64,000 bases of DNA, taken from contig NZ_JACERN010000033.1 in assembly GCF_013911085.1 (NCBI RefSeq), positions 310,001 through 374,000 on the forward strand, read 5' to 3'. Both the position numbers and the translations under genes were made by a program. Numbering within the stretch: position 1 is the stretch's first letter; every line of letters begins with the position of its first letter. Source of the stretch: Aquitalea aquatica. GTDB taxonomy: Bacteria > Pseudomonadota > Gammaproteobacteria > Burkholderiales > Chromobacteriaceae. The notes beneath the pieces are model-generated. The model saw only the letters and a program-made list of their open reading frames with translations, ran no database searches and had not been told where the DNA came from. Below, one piece after another: positions 26,685 to 34,478 of the stretch.

Positions 26685-27059
26685 ATGAGAATCTGTCTGA
26701 GCCTGATTTTTCTGGCCTTGAGCGCCAGCGCCCTGGCCAATTCGGCCTGCGACAAACCCAAGAACGATTTTGATGGCCTGTACTGCCTGAACAAGGTCTA
26801 TAGCCAAGCCGACAAAGACCTGAACGAGAGTTATGGCGAACTGGCCAAGATGCTGGATGCTGATGGCAGAAAACAATTGAAAAGCGGACAGCTGGGCTGG
26901 ATTCGCCAGCGTAACGCCGATTGCAGCTATAGCGATCAGCGCGGCTTTTTCGTCAACCTGGATTGTGCCACCCGCACCACCATCGACCGTCTGCAATTCA
27001 TCAATGACCGCAAGCGCGAGTGCAAGAGTGCCGGCTGCATGAACAGCAAGCTGCAATAA
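26685..27059 (+). CDS. Secreted LprI/DUF1311-type protein
   Basis: A 124-residue exported protein. A signal peptide ends near ALA at residue 18. The mature part starts with the family Cys (SACDKPKNDFDGLYCLNKVY), has a helical ADKDLNESYGELAKML and the hallmark GQLGWIRQRNADCSY, then DCATRTTIDRL. This is the LprI/DUF1311 domain; some members inhibit lysozyme, but this is not general. Four or more Cys suggest disulfides. ATG 26685 has GGAG upstream and lies 43 bases after cca. It sits next to peptidoglycan genes (slt, amidase), which fits but does not prove a cell-wall role. Confidence 0.82.
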   Translation: MRICLSLIFLALSASALANSACDKPKNDFDGLYCLNKVYSQADKDLNESYGELAKMLDADGRKQLKSGQLGWIRQRNADCSYSDQRGFFVNLDCATRTTIDRLQFINDRKRECKSAGCMNSKLQ

Positions 27060-27100
27060 AGCTGCCTCACCCTGCCCGCCTCCCGGCGGCAGGGTCTGCC

Positions 27101-27790
27101 TTATGGCGCAGCAGATGCCGGCTGGCAGCGCACCGCACCCGCCGCCACTGCCCGCGCCAGCTTCAGCGTCACCGCCGGCTGCGCCAGCCTTGCCTCCTCG
27201 GCCGGATTGACGATCACCCCATGCTCCACCAGCACGGCTGGCTGCGTCGCCGTTTTCAGCACCACCAGATCATCAAACCAGTAAATACCCAGCGCCGCAT
27301 CCGCCAGCGGCCGATTTTCGCCGGCAATGGCTTCTGCATGGTGCAGGGTGGGTCGCTCGCCCGCTTCCTGCAGTGATAGTGCAATCTGCCGGGCGCAGGC
27401 CAGGCTTAGTTCGGCAAAGGGGTTCTTGCGTGAGACAAACAGCGAGTAACCCTGAAAGCGACCGGCCTCGGGTAGGTATTGCGGCTGCACCGAGTCGTGA
27501 TGCACCGACAGCAGCAATTGCCGCCCTTGCGCCAGTTGCGTGCGCTCGCTCAGTTGCCTGATATCCCCTGCCGCACCGATCAGCAGCACGTCGACTCCAC
27601 GTTGCTGCAATTGCTCCACCAGCAGCAGGGCCATGCGCCGGTTGAAGCTGAACTCGGTCTGCCCGCTGGCACTACGCGCGCCCGAGGCCTGCAAGGAATG
27701 GCCGACATCCACGGCAACCGTTTGCACGGTCTGAGCCAGGGCGGGTATAGCCAGGCTTAGCAGCAGGATCAGGCTCCAACACAGTCTCAT
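27101..27790 (-). CDS. N-acetylmuramoyl-L-alanine amidase, Amidase_3 type
   Basis: A 229-residue periplasmic zinc amidase read from ATG 27790 (AAGGTGGA upstream), with a signal peptide ending ALAQ at about residue 20. The catalytic domain fills the rest: VAVDVGHS (metal His), SFNRRMALLL, LLLSVHHDS (second His), and AVLVEHGVIVNPAEE (catalytic Glu). It is small, with no AMIN or peptidoglycan-binding domain. It cleaves the bond between MurNAc and L-Ala. The GYSLFVSRKN segment and GIYWFDDLVVLK are unusual relative to AmiC; the exact substrate is not certain. Confidence 0.85.
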   Translation of the reverse strand: MRLCWSLILLLSLAIPALAQTVQTVAVDVGHSLQASGARSASGQTEFSFNRRMALLLVEQLQQRGVDVLLIGAAGDIRQLSERTQLAQGRQLLLSVHHDSVQPQYLPEAGRFQGYSLFVSRKNPFAELSLACARQIALSLQEAGERPTLHHAEAIAGENRPLADAALGIYWFDDLVVLKTATQPAVLVEHGVIVNPAEEARLAQPAVTLKLARAVAAGAVRCQPASAAP

Positions 27791-27900
27791 CAGGAATCCA
27801 CCTTGTAAAAATAACAGCCGCAACCCAAAAAACCGGCGCTAGCGCGCCTTACCCTATGGACGCAGCGCCATTGTGTTCGCTGCGCCCAAACGCAAACGGC

Positions 27901-28704
27901 TCAGTGGGCGGCGGCCAGCTCCAGCTGGCGCACTCGTTCGAACAGGCAGACGGTGGCCGCCATCGCCACATTCAGCGACTCGGCATGCCCCGGCATGGGG
28001 ATACGGATGCGGGCATCGGCCAGCGCCAGCAAGGCCGGCGAAACACCGGCACCTTCATTACCAAACACCAGCGCCACCGCTCCGGTCAGATCCTGGCTGT
28101 ACAGCGAGCTGCTGCCATCCAGATAAGTCACCAGCTTGCGCCCGGCGAAGCCACGCATGGCCGGCTCCAGCTCGACCTGTTCATGAATGCTGAGTACAAA
28201 ATGCGCCCCCATGCCGGCACGCAGCACCTTGGGGGAATAGACATCAACACAGCCTTTGGACAGCAGCACCTCGCGCACGCCAGAGGCGGCAGCACAGCGC
28301 AGGATGGTACCCAGATTGCCTGGGTCCTGGATATCTTCCAGCAGCACCCGCGCCGCATTGGCCGCCGGGGCCGCCGGTTGCGGCCGGGCACACAGGGCCA
28401 GCAGCTCGGGCGGCGTGGCCAGGGCACTGGCCTTGGCCATGATGGGCTCGGGCAGGATGGCCAAGGCACAGCTCGCCGGCAAGGATGCCAGCAAGGCCGC
28501 CACCTCGACATGAGCCAGTGCCTGGGCATTGACATAGACACGCTGCGGCAGCAGGCCGGCCTCGAGACAGGACTGGGTCAAATGAATGCCTTCCAGCACC
28601 ATCAGGCCCTGCTTGCGCCGCTCGCGGCTGTTCTGTACCAGCCGCGCCAGCTGTTTGACTTCGTCGTTATGGGGAGAGCTTATGGTTTTACCGGTGTACT
28701 GCAT
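27901..28704 (-). CDS. SpoU/TrmH-family RNA 2'-O-methyltransferase
   Basis: A 267-residue SPOUT enzyme. An N-terminal substrate-binding part (ISSPHNDEVKQLARLVQNSRER, about 8-29; then FVLEGIH-like LMVLEGIHL) precedes the knotted domain with DIQDPGNLGTILR, ALVFGNEGAGVSP and IPMPGHAESLNVAMAATVCLFER, the three motifs that bind AdoMet. It is closer to the TsnR/YsgA group acting on 23S rRNA than to TrmL; the target is not determined. It is the last gene of the motA-motB-methyltransferase-HDOD chain, 3 bases after the HDOD stop. Confidence 0.88.
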   Translation of the reverse strand: MQYTGKTISSPHNDEVKQLARLVQNSRERRKQGLMVLEGIHLTQSCLEAGLLPQRVYVNAQALAHVEVAALLASLPASCALAILPEPIMAKASALATPPELLALCARPQPAAPAANAARVLLEDIQDPGNLGTILRCAAASGVREVLLSKGCVDVYSPKVLRAGMGAHFVLSIHEQVELEPAMRGFAGRKLVTYLDGSSSLYSQDLTGAVALVFGNEGAGVSPALLALADARIRIPMPGHAESLNVAMAATVCLFERVRQLELAAAH

Positions 28705-28707
28705 GCA

Positions 28708-30030
28708 TCAATGGTGCGGCGTCAGCCTGGCCACCAGTTCCTTGAAGCGGTGATAGCTGGTGTCGTCGATATCGCGGCCACTACGGCCATTGTCGACATA
28801 GAACACCCCCGCCAGCCGATGGCCCAGATACAGGCTCATGATGGCGAATTCGCTATCTCCGATATGTTCGAAAAAATCATCTTCGTACTTGCGCACCAGC
28901 TGGTTACGCACGCTTTCCGGTGCATGGAAACTCTGTGCCTTGCTGGTGAGCAGGGCAAGAAAACTGCCGGGCTCCAGCTCCAGCGGCAGTTTGCGCAGCG
29001 CGTGGCCTTCGGCCAAGCCCACCTGGTATTTCAGGCGCAGGCTGTGGCTGTCGTGATCGTAGCGATAAAACAGTACCCGCTCGAATTTCAGGTCATTGGA
29101 CAGATGGCGAATCGATTCGCGTATGCCCTGCTCCAGTTGATCGGGATTGGTCAGTGCCACCGCTTTTTTCAACTCCGGCCGCTGGTATTCTCCCTCAATC
29201 AGCAGAATGGAACGCGCCGGGTAGGTGTAAGCTACTGCACGTGGCTGTCGTGCCACTGTCAGACAAGCTTGCACTACGCCCAAATAAACCTGCTGCGGCG
29301 TGGCCCCAATCAGCTTGGCAACCAAATCCAGTCCTACATTCCATGACGAGCGCCACCAGCCCTGCTCCAGCGAGTTGGCGGTAGCCATCGCCAGCTTCAG
29401 CAGCTGCTTGCGTTTTGACGGTGCACCGCTGCCCAGTAGGTTCAGCAATCCTGCCGGCAGCGGAATGGCCTGAACAAACTGCTCCAGCACCTTGGAGTAG
29501 TCACTGCCGAAATGGTCGGCGACTTCCTGCAGCAAAGGCTTGTCTGGCAGCTGGTTACGGTAGATCAGATACAGGCAGGCTGGCAGATTGTAGATCAGCG
29601 CAGCAACAAAGCAGTCTTCCACCTTGTGCTCGCCGGAAATCGACAGCCATTCCTTGATGATGAGTGCCGCCACCCGGCTGCGCCCCAGCCAATCTTCCAC
29701 CGCCTCCACCACCTCGGCATCCAGCTTGTCCGGGACTGGCTGCATGGCACTGAGTTTGCCGAAGCGATGTACCACCGCCTCCAGCCCCATCAGCATCAGC
29801 GTCTGCTCGACCGAAGGGATCGATTCATTGCGCTGCAAGGCACGCGAGCCACCCACCACGCGCAGCAGGTCGAACAGCAGTAGCGGATCGGACAGGCAAA
29901 GATTGGCCAGATCAGTAAAGCTGATCAGATCATTGTGACGCGAGCAAGCATCCCTGACCTCGAGCAAGGTAGAGGGAAGAATCGGCCAGCGCCGTTCGGC
30001 GATGGACTGAAACCAGTTAGCGAGATCCAT
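28708..30030 (-). CDS. HDOD domain protein with C-terminal GAF-like domain
   Basis: A 440-residue cytoplasmic protein. Residues about 15-220 form an HDOD domain (an HD-fold without metal ligands): LPSTLLEVRDACSRHNDLIS, LCLSDPLLLFDLLRVVGG, SVEQTLMLMGLEAV. Residues about 290-435 look like a GAF domain (IRHLSNDLKFERVLFYRYD, ending SLYLGHRLAGVFYVDNGRSG). HDOD proteins act in signalling in proteobacteria, often linked to motility. It overlaps the membrane methyltransferase gene upstream by 14 bases and is within the unit that starts with motA, suggesting a role in motility or surface sensing; this is inference. Confidence 0.85.
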   Translation of the reverse strand: MDLANWFQSIAERRWPILPSTLLEVRDACSRHNDLISFTDLANLCLSDPLLLFDLLRVVGGSRALQRNESIPSVEQTLMLMGLEAVVHRFGKLSAMQPVPDKLDAEVVEAVEDWLGRSRVAALIIKEWLSISGEHKVEDCFVAALIYNLPACLYLIYRNQLPDKPLLQEVADHFGSDYSKVLEQFVQAIPLPAGLLNLLGSGAPSKRKQLLKLAMATANSLEQGWWRSSWNVGLDLVAKLIGATPQQVYLGVVQACLTVARQPRAVAYTYPARSILLIEGEYQRPELKKAVALTNPDQLEQGIRESIRHLSNDLKFERVLFYRYDHDSHSLRLKYQVGLAEGHALRKLPLELEPGSFLALLTSKAQSFHAPESVRNQLVRKYEDDFFEHIGDSEFAIMSLYLGHRLAGVFYVDNGRSGRDIDDTSYHRFKELVARLTPHH

Positions 30031-30763
30031 GGGGGTGGCACCAGATCAGCAATTCTTTCTGCAGCGGTCCGCCAAGCGGAATCCGGCTATCAGGTTGGAC
30101 ATCGGGAACCATGAAGGTATTGCTCACCAGCACGGAGGCTGGCATGCCTTCGGCCAGAAACTTGCGCCAGACCCGGGGCATGGGTGCCGGCGACAAGAAG
30201 GCATACACCGCGTCATAGTCCCCCCAGTGTTCTTTCCAGAAACTATGGCAGGCAAAGCGCAGTCCCGCAGGGCGACCGGCCCGCCACCAGCGCAGCCGCG
30301 CCAGCAACCAGCTGCCCCAGGCGTTTTCCAGCGCCAGAATCTGCAGATCGGGCCGCAAGGCCACCAGCTGCATTGCCAGACGGCCATCACCGCAGCCAGC
30401 TTCCAGCAGGCGGGCGCCATGCGGCAGGTATTGCGCCAGCCGGTCCGCCACTTCCGGCGCAGAGCGATACAGAGGAACCCGCTCGGTCAGTGCATTGCGT
30501 CCCAGCGCCACCGTCAGCAGCAGGCCCAGCAGATACACCCAGCCAGGCAAGCCTTGTTGCTGCAACAGCACCACCGCCGGCAGAAACAGGCCATGCACCA
30601 GCTTTTGCCAGCCCGCCATGCGCCAGACATAGGCTAGCAAAGCCGCACACAAACCCTGCAGCACCGACCAGGCCTGTGGCTGCAGGGCCGGTGCGATAAA
30701 AAACCAGGCAGCCAAGGCTGCCAGCAACTGCACCGTCAGATGGCGAAGCCAGAACCAGCGCAT
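30017..30763 (-). CDS. Membrane-anchored class I SAM-dependent methyltransferase
   Basis: A 248-residue protein with three or four membrane segments in the first 90 residues (LLAALAAWFFIAPAL, VLQGLCAALLAYVW, GWVYLLGLLLTVALG) and a Rossmann methyltransferase domain after that. Motif I is LLEAGCGDGRLAMQL (about 118-132), followed by LQILALENAW. The catalytic domain is short, lacking a recognisable substrate domain. The substrate is unknown. Located between motB (6 bases upstream) and the HDOD gene (14-base overlap), so it is translated with the motility genes. Confidence 0.82.
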   Translation of the reverse strand: MRWFWLRHLTVQLLAALAAWFFIAPALQPQAWSVLQGLCAALLAYVWRMAGWQKLVHGLFLPAVVLLQQQGLPGWVYLLGLLLTVALGRNALTERVPLYRSAPEVADRLAQYLPHGARLLEAGCGDGRLAMQLVALRPDLQILALENAWGSWLLARLRWWRAGRPAGLRFACHSFWKEHWGDYDAVYAFLSPAPMPRVWRKFLAEGMPASVLVSNTFMVPDVQPDSRIPLGGPLQKELLIWCHPHGSR

Positions 30764-30769
30764 GCAGGC

Positions 30770-31678
30770 TTATTCGGCCTTGGCCGGGGCGGCGGCGTTT
30801 TCGGCCGGGCCGATAGGGCCGATCGGCTCCTGACTCAGCTGTGTCTTGACACCATCATTGAGGATGGCGTGTTCGGCCTCCTGATTCAGCACCACGATGG
30901 TAATGCGGCGATTTTCCGGGCTGAACACATTGCTCTTGATCAGCGGATTGGCTGCTGCCACCCCGACCACGCGCATCACCTTGTCTTCCTGCAAGCCACC
31001 GGCCACCAGTTCGCGCCGTGCGGTATTGGCCCGATCAGCCGACAGCTCCCAGTTGCTGTAACCGCTCTGGCCATTGCCAAACGGCGTGGCATCGGTATGC
31101 CCGGAGATGCTGATGCGATTAGGCAACTGATTCAGCTGCTGCGCCAGTTGCTGCAGCAATTCACGGGTATGCGGCAACATGCGCGAACTGCCGGAATCGA
31201 ACATGGGGCGGTTCTGCTCGTCAACGATCTGGATCTTCAGCCCTTCAGGCGTCATTTCCAGCTTCATCTGGTTCTTGTAATCCTTCAGAACCTGACTCTG
31301 TTCCACGCTGGACTGGATCTTCTGCTGCAGCTTGTCCAGTGCCTGCTTTTCCATCACCTTGCGCTCTTGTTCCTTGCTGCTCTTGTTGACCTGGCCAGCC
31401 TTCTTGGTCAGATCGTTACCGCCACCCTTCACCACCGAGGTAGCATCGCCGGCGCCATCGCCACCAGACATCGCCACCTTGAGCGGCGTCTTGAAGTATT
31501 CGGCAATACCGTTAAGGGTGCCTTGCGAGGCCGAGCCCAGCAGCCACATCAGCAGGAAGAAGGCCATCATTGCCGTCACGAAGTCGGCATAGGCAATCTT
31601 CCAGGCACCGCCATGATGGCCGTGCCCACCTTTTTTGATGCGTTTGACAATAATGGGGCGTTGCGATTCGTCAGCCAT
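30770..31678 (-). CDS. motB: Flagellar motor stator protein MotB
   Basis: A 302-residue stator subunit. A basic N-terminus with a His/Gly-rich stretch (KKGGHGHHGG) precedes the single membrane helix WKIAYADFVTAMMAFFLLMW, in which Asp32 is the proton-carrying residue at the same position as in E. coli. A plug/linker region (about 60-150) is followed by the OmpA-like peptidoglycan-binding domain (MFDSGSSRMLPHTRELL; ISISGHTDATPF; NWELSADRANTARRELV). The C-terminus has a Pro/Ala-rich tail. It follows motA at 18 bases. Confidence 0.96.
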   Translation of the reverse strand: MADESQRPIIVKRIKKGGHGHHGGAWKIAYADFVTAMMAFFLLMWLLGSASQGTLNGIAEYFKTPLKVAMSGGDGAGDATSVVKGGGNDLTKKAGQVNKSSKEQERKVMEKQALDKLQQKIQSSVEQSQVLKDYKNQMKLEMTPEGLKIQIVDEQNRPMFDSGSSRMLPHTRELLQQLAQQLNQLPNRISISGHTDATPFGNGQSGYSNWELSADRANTARRELVAGGLQEDKVMRVVGVAAANPLIKSNVFSPENRRITIVVLNQEAEHAILNDGVKTQLSQEPIGPIGPAENAAAPAKAE

Positions 31679-31696
31679 GTTCCAACCCTGTTGCGC

Positions 31697-32554
31697 TTAT
31701 TTTTTGGCCTGCTTGACGTGATCTTCCAGTTCCTTGAAGGAAGGACGATCCATCGAAGTCAGCACCTTGCGGCCAAACTCCACCGCCACCTGCGGGGCAT
31801 AGCCGTTCAGACTGGCCAGCAGGGTCACCTTGATGGTCTGGAATACCCGGGTGCCATCACCCAGCTTGTGCTCCAGAATGGTCGCCAGCGGGGCCACAAA
31901 ACCGTAGGCCAGCAAAATACCCAGGAAAGTACCCACCAGGGCATGAGCAATCAGCATGCCCAGCTCTGATGGCGGTGCACCCACCGACTCCATGGTATGC
32001 ACCACGCCCATCACCGCCGCTACGATACCGAAGGCTGGCAAGCCATCGGCCAGGCCTTTTACCGCGCTGATCGGCACTTCGCCTTCATGGTGGTGGGTTT
32101 CGATTTCCACATCCATCAGGTTTTCAATTTCGAAGGCATTGAGGTTGCCCCCCACCATCAGCCGCAGATAGTCACAGATAAATTCGACGACATGGTGATC
32201 GTGCAATACCGCCGGATATTTGGAGAACACCGGGCTGGATTCCGGATTTTCCACATCGGCTTCCACCGACATCAGGCCTTCCTTGCGCACCTTGGACAGG
32301 ATTTCAAACAACAAGGTGAACAGCTCCATGTAGAAGGCCTTGTTGTAGGGCGAGCCCTTGAATACCGTTGGCAAAGCCTTGATGGTGGCCTTCATCGGGG
32401 CGCCGCCATTGGCAACCACGAAAGCGCCAGCTGCCGCACCGGCAATCATGACCACCTCCAGAGGCTGCATCAGCGCCCCCAGATGGCCCCCTGCTGCGAC
32501 AAAGCCCCCCAGCACGCAGCCGAGGAGAAGAAGGTAGCCGATTCCAACAAACAT
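31697..32554 (-). CDS. motA: Flagellar motor stator protein MotA
   Basis: A 285-residue inner-membrane protein with four membrane helices, forming the proton channel with MotB. It begins MFVGIGYLLLLGCVLGGFV; the cytoplasmic loop has the charged residues that contact FliG (LFEILSKVRKEGLM, then YLRLMVGGNLN); the third helix has GLPAFGIVAAVMGVVHTM with the conserved prolines. The start at 32554 has AGGA upstream; the frame is open to 32629 but that extension is not family-like. No flhDC, cheA or fli genes are adjacent, unlike in enteric bacteria. Confidence 0.95.
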   Translation of the reverse strand: MFVGIGYLLLLGCVLGGFVAAGGHLGALMQPLEVVMIAGAAAGAFVVANGGAPMKATIKALPTVFKGSPYNKAFYMELFTLLFEILSKVRKEGLMSVEADVENPESSPVFSKYPAVLHDHHVVEFICDYLRLMVGGNLNAFEIENLMDVEIETHHHEGEVPISAVKGLADGLPAFGIVAAVMGVVHTMESVGAPPSELGMLIAHALVGTFLGILLAYGFVAPLATILEHKLGDGTRVFQTIKVTLLASLNGYAPQVAVEFGRKVLTSMDRPSFKELEDHVKQAKK

Positions 32555-32878
32555 TAGCTTGGTCCTGTAATTGTGATTATCGCGACTAGATTTACTGTCA
32601 CTGCCATTCCGTTCCTGGCATCCCCGCACTGGCCGGCATTGGCGTCAAGCACCTCCATTACCCGGCCAGATTTAGCTGAGCTGCAGGCAGCCCAAGCCCC
32701 TGACAAGGCAACGACAGCCCGAATAATAGCATGGCATTTACAGCTTGCAGTTGACCTGTACCCTTCTTTTGTAGCCAGCCCGCAGGCAATCTGGCAAGCA
32801 AAGCGCCAACAATGACCAACAAAAACGGGCCACCCGAAGGGCGACCCGTTTGCATCAAGTACCTCTCACGGCAATGGC
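32555..32878. other. Non-coding stretch before motA
   Basis: About 324 bases between spuC and motA, both on the minus strand. It holds the spuC terminator (32821-32851) and must hold the motA promoter. I looked for a sigma-28 signature and found only a poor GCGATAA match near 32582 with wrong spacing to TAAA, so I do not call one. Confidence 0.45.
32821..32851 (-). terminator. Terminator of the spuC-like gene
   Basis: AAACGGGTCGCCC, loop TTCG, GGTGGCCCGTTT read on the minus strand, followed by T; it begins 27 bases after the spuC stop. Confidence 0.9.
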
Positions 32879-34258
32879 TCAGGCCAGACCGCGTTCTTTC
32901 AGCTGCTTTTCAAACTCCACCATGCACTTGGCGGCGGTATCCAGCATCTGGTCGATTTCTTCCTTGCTGATCACCAGCGGCGGTGCGGAGACGATGTGAT
33001 CGCCGCAGGCACGCATGATCAGGTTGTTCTTGAAGAAGATATCGCGGCACAGGGTGCCGATTTCGCCAAAGTTGGGGAACAGTTCGCGCGTGGCCTTGTT
33101 CTTGACCAGGGTGAAAGCCTGGATCAGGCCCACGCCACGGACATCGTCCACATGTTCGAACTGGCCAAACACCTCGCGCCAGCGTTTTTGCATGTAAGGG
33201 CCAGTGTCGTTCTTCACGCGGTCAACAATGCCTTCGTCACGCAGTGCCTTGACGTTGGCGTGTGCCACGGCAGCGGCTACCGGGTGGCCGGAGTAGGTAA
33301 AGCCGTGATTGAAGTCGCCGCCCTCGGCCAGGGTAGTGGCGACCTTGTCATTGACGAATACCGCACCAATCGGCTGGTAACCCGACGACAGACCCTTGGC
33401 GGTGGTGAAGATATCCGGCTTGAAGCCGAATACCTGCTGACCGAACCATTCACCAGTGCGACCAAAGCCGCAGATGACTTCGTCGGCCACCAGCAGGATG
33501 TCGTATTTCTGGCAAATGCGCTGGATTTCCGGCCAGTAGGTGGACGGCGGTACGATCACGCCACCCGCGCCCTGGATCGGCTCACCGACAAAAGCGGCAA
33601 CCTTGTCGGCACCCACTTCCAGAATCTTGTCTTCCACCCATTTGGCGGCAGCCAGGCCAAATTCTTCCGGCGTCATGTCCTTGCCGTGCTTGTACCACCA
33701 TGGCTGCTCGACATGGACGATGCCCGGAATCGGCAGGTCGCCCTGTTCGTGCATGTAAGTCATGCCGCCCAGGCTGGCGCCACCGATGGTGGAACCGTGA
33801 TAGCCGTTCCAGCGGCCGATCAGGGTTTTCTTGTCCTTCTTGCCTTTTACATCCCAGTAGCGGCGCACCATGCGAATCATGGTATCGACGGATTCGGAGC
33901 CGGAGTTGGTGTAGAAAACGTGTTTGAAGCCTTCGGGGGCCACTTCAGCCAGCAGGTGGGACAATTCCACCACGGCCGGATGCGTGGTCTTGAAGAAGGT
34001 ATTGTAGTAGGCCAGCTGTTCCATCTGGCGCTTCGCCACTTCCGGCAGATCCTTGCGGCCATAACCGATATTGACACACCACAGGCCGGCCATTCCGTCG
34101 AGAATCTTGTTCCCTTCAGAGTCGTACAGATAAATGCCATCGGCCTTGGTGATGACACGCGCACCCTGCTCGTTCAGCGAGTTGGTATCAGTAAACGGGT
34201 GCAGATGGTGTGCTGCATCCAGTTCGCGCCATTCGGTCGTAGTACGTTGGTTCTGCAT
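32879..34258 (-). CDS. spuC: Putrescine (or gamma-glutamylputrescine) aminotransferase, SpuC-like
   Basis: A 459-residue class III PLP aminotransferase resembling SpuC of Pseudomonas, which moves an amino group from putrescine or a related diamine to pyruvate. PLP-site motifs: YTNSGSESVDTMIRMVRRYW, WNGYHGSTIGG, LLVADEVICGFGRTG and TTAKGLSSGYQPIGAV with the Schiff-base Lys. The start ATG 34258 has GAGGAAG upstream. It is the third gene after puuD-like and puuA-like genes, and the intervening 220 bases hold five hairpins, so its level may be set apart from the upstream genes. Confidence 0.85.
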   Translation of the reverse strand: MQNQRTTTEWRELDAAHHLHPFTDTNSLNEQGARVITKADGIYLYDSEGNKILDGMAGLWCVNIGYGRKDLPEVAKRQMEQLAYYNTFFKTTHPAVVELSHLLAEVAPEGFKHVFYTNSGSESVDTMIRMVRRYWDVKGKKDKKTLIGRWNGYHGSTIGGASLGGMTYMHEQGDLPIPGIVHVEQPWWYKHGKDMTPEEFGLAAAKWVEDKILEVGADKVAAFVGEPIQGAGGVIVPPSTYWPEIQRICQKYDILLVADEVICGFGRTGEWFGQQVFGFKPDIFTTAKGLSSGYQPIGAVFVNDKVATTLAEGGDFNHGFTYSGHPVAAAVAHANVKALRDEGIVDRVKNDTGPYMQKRWREVFGQFEHVDDVRGVGLIQAFTLVKNKATRELFPNFGEIGTLCRDIFFKNNLIMRACGDHIVSAPPLVISKEEIDQMLDTAAKCMVEFEKQLKERGLA

Positions 34259-34284
34259 AAAAGCTTCCTCTCTACTATCTCTCC

Positions 34285-34459
34285 AGCCCCTGTGGGGCTT
34301 ATTGTTGGGCTGGCCGGAATCGGCCAGCCTCAGGCTGCAACATTGATGTTTCAAAACAAGGCCCTGACGGGCCTTGCGATCAAGATGCCTGCTGCGACTG
34401 CCACTATCCGGACGCCCGGCATGCCGGGCATCCGCTGCCGACCTCTACGGATCGGCAGC
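34285..34459. repeat. Cluster of five hairpins between the puuA-like and spuC-like genes
   Basis: Five inverted repeats in 175 bases: AGCCCC/GGGGCT (34285-34299), GGCTGGCCG/CGGCCAGCC (34308-34329), CAAGGCCC/GGGCCTTG (34357-34376), GCCCGGC/GCCGGGC (34414-34429) and GCTGCCGA/TCGGCAGC (34434-34459). None has a T run right after it, so they are not plain terminators; in the transcript they could pause polymerase or protect one mRNA end. Confidence 0.7.
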
Positions 34460-34478
34460 ACTCACCTGAAACGTTTTT

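Noticed and set aside
27060-27100. Terminator ACCCTGCC/GGCAGGGT after the LprI-like gene
   Set aside because: The stem is fair but no T run follows on either strand, so I do not list it as a terminator.
32560-32620. Sigma-28 promoter before motA (TAAA with GCGATAA)
   Set aside because: The two elements are only about seven bases apart instead of fifteen, so the match is likely chance.
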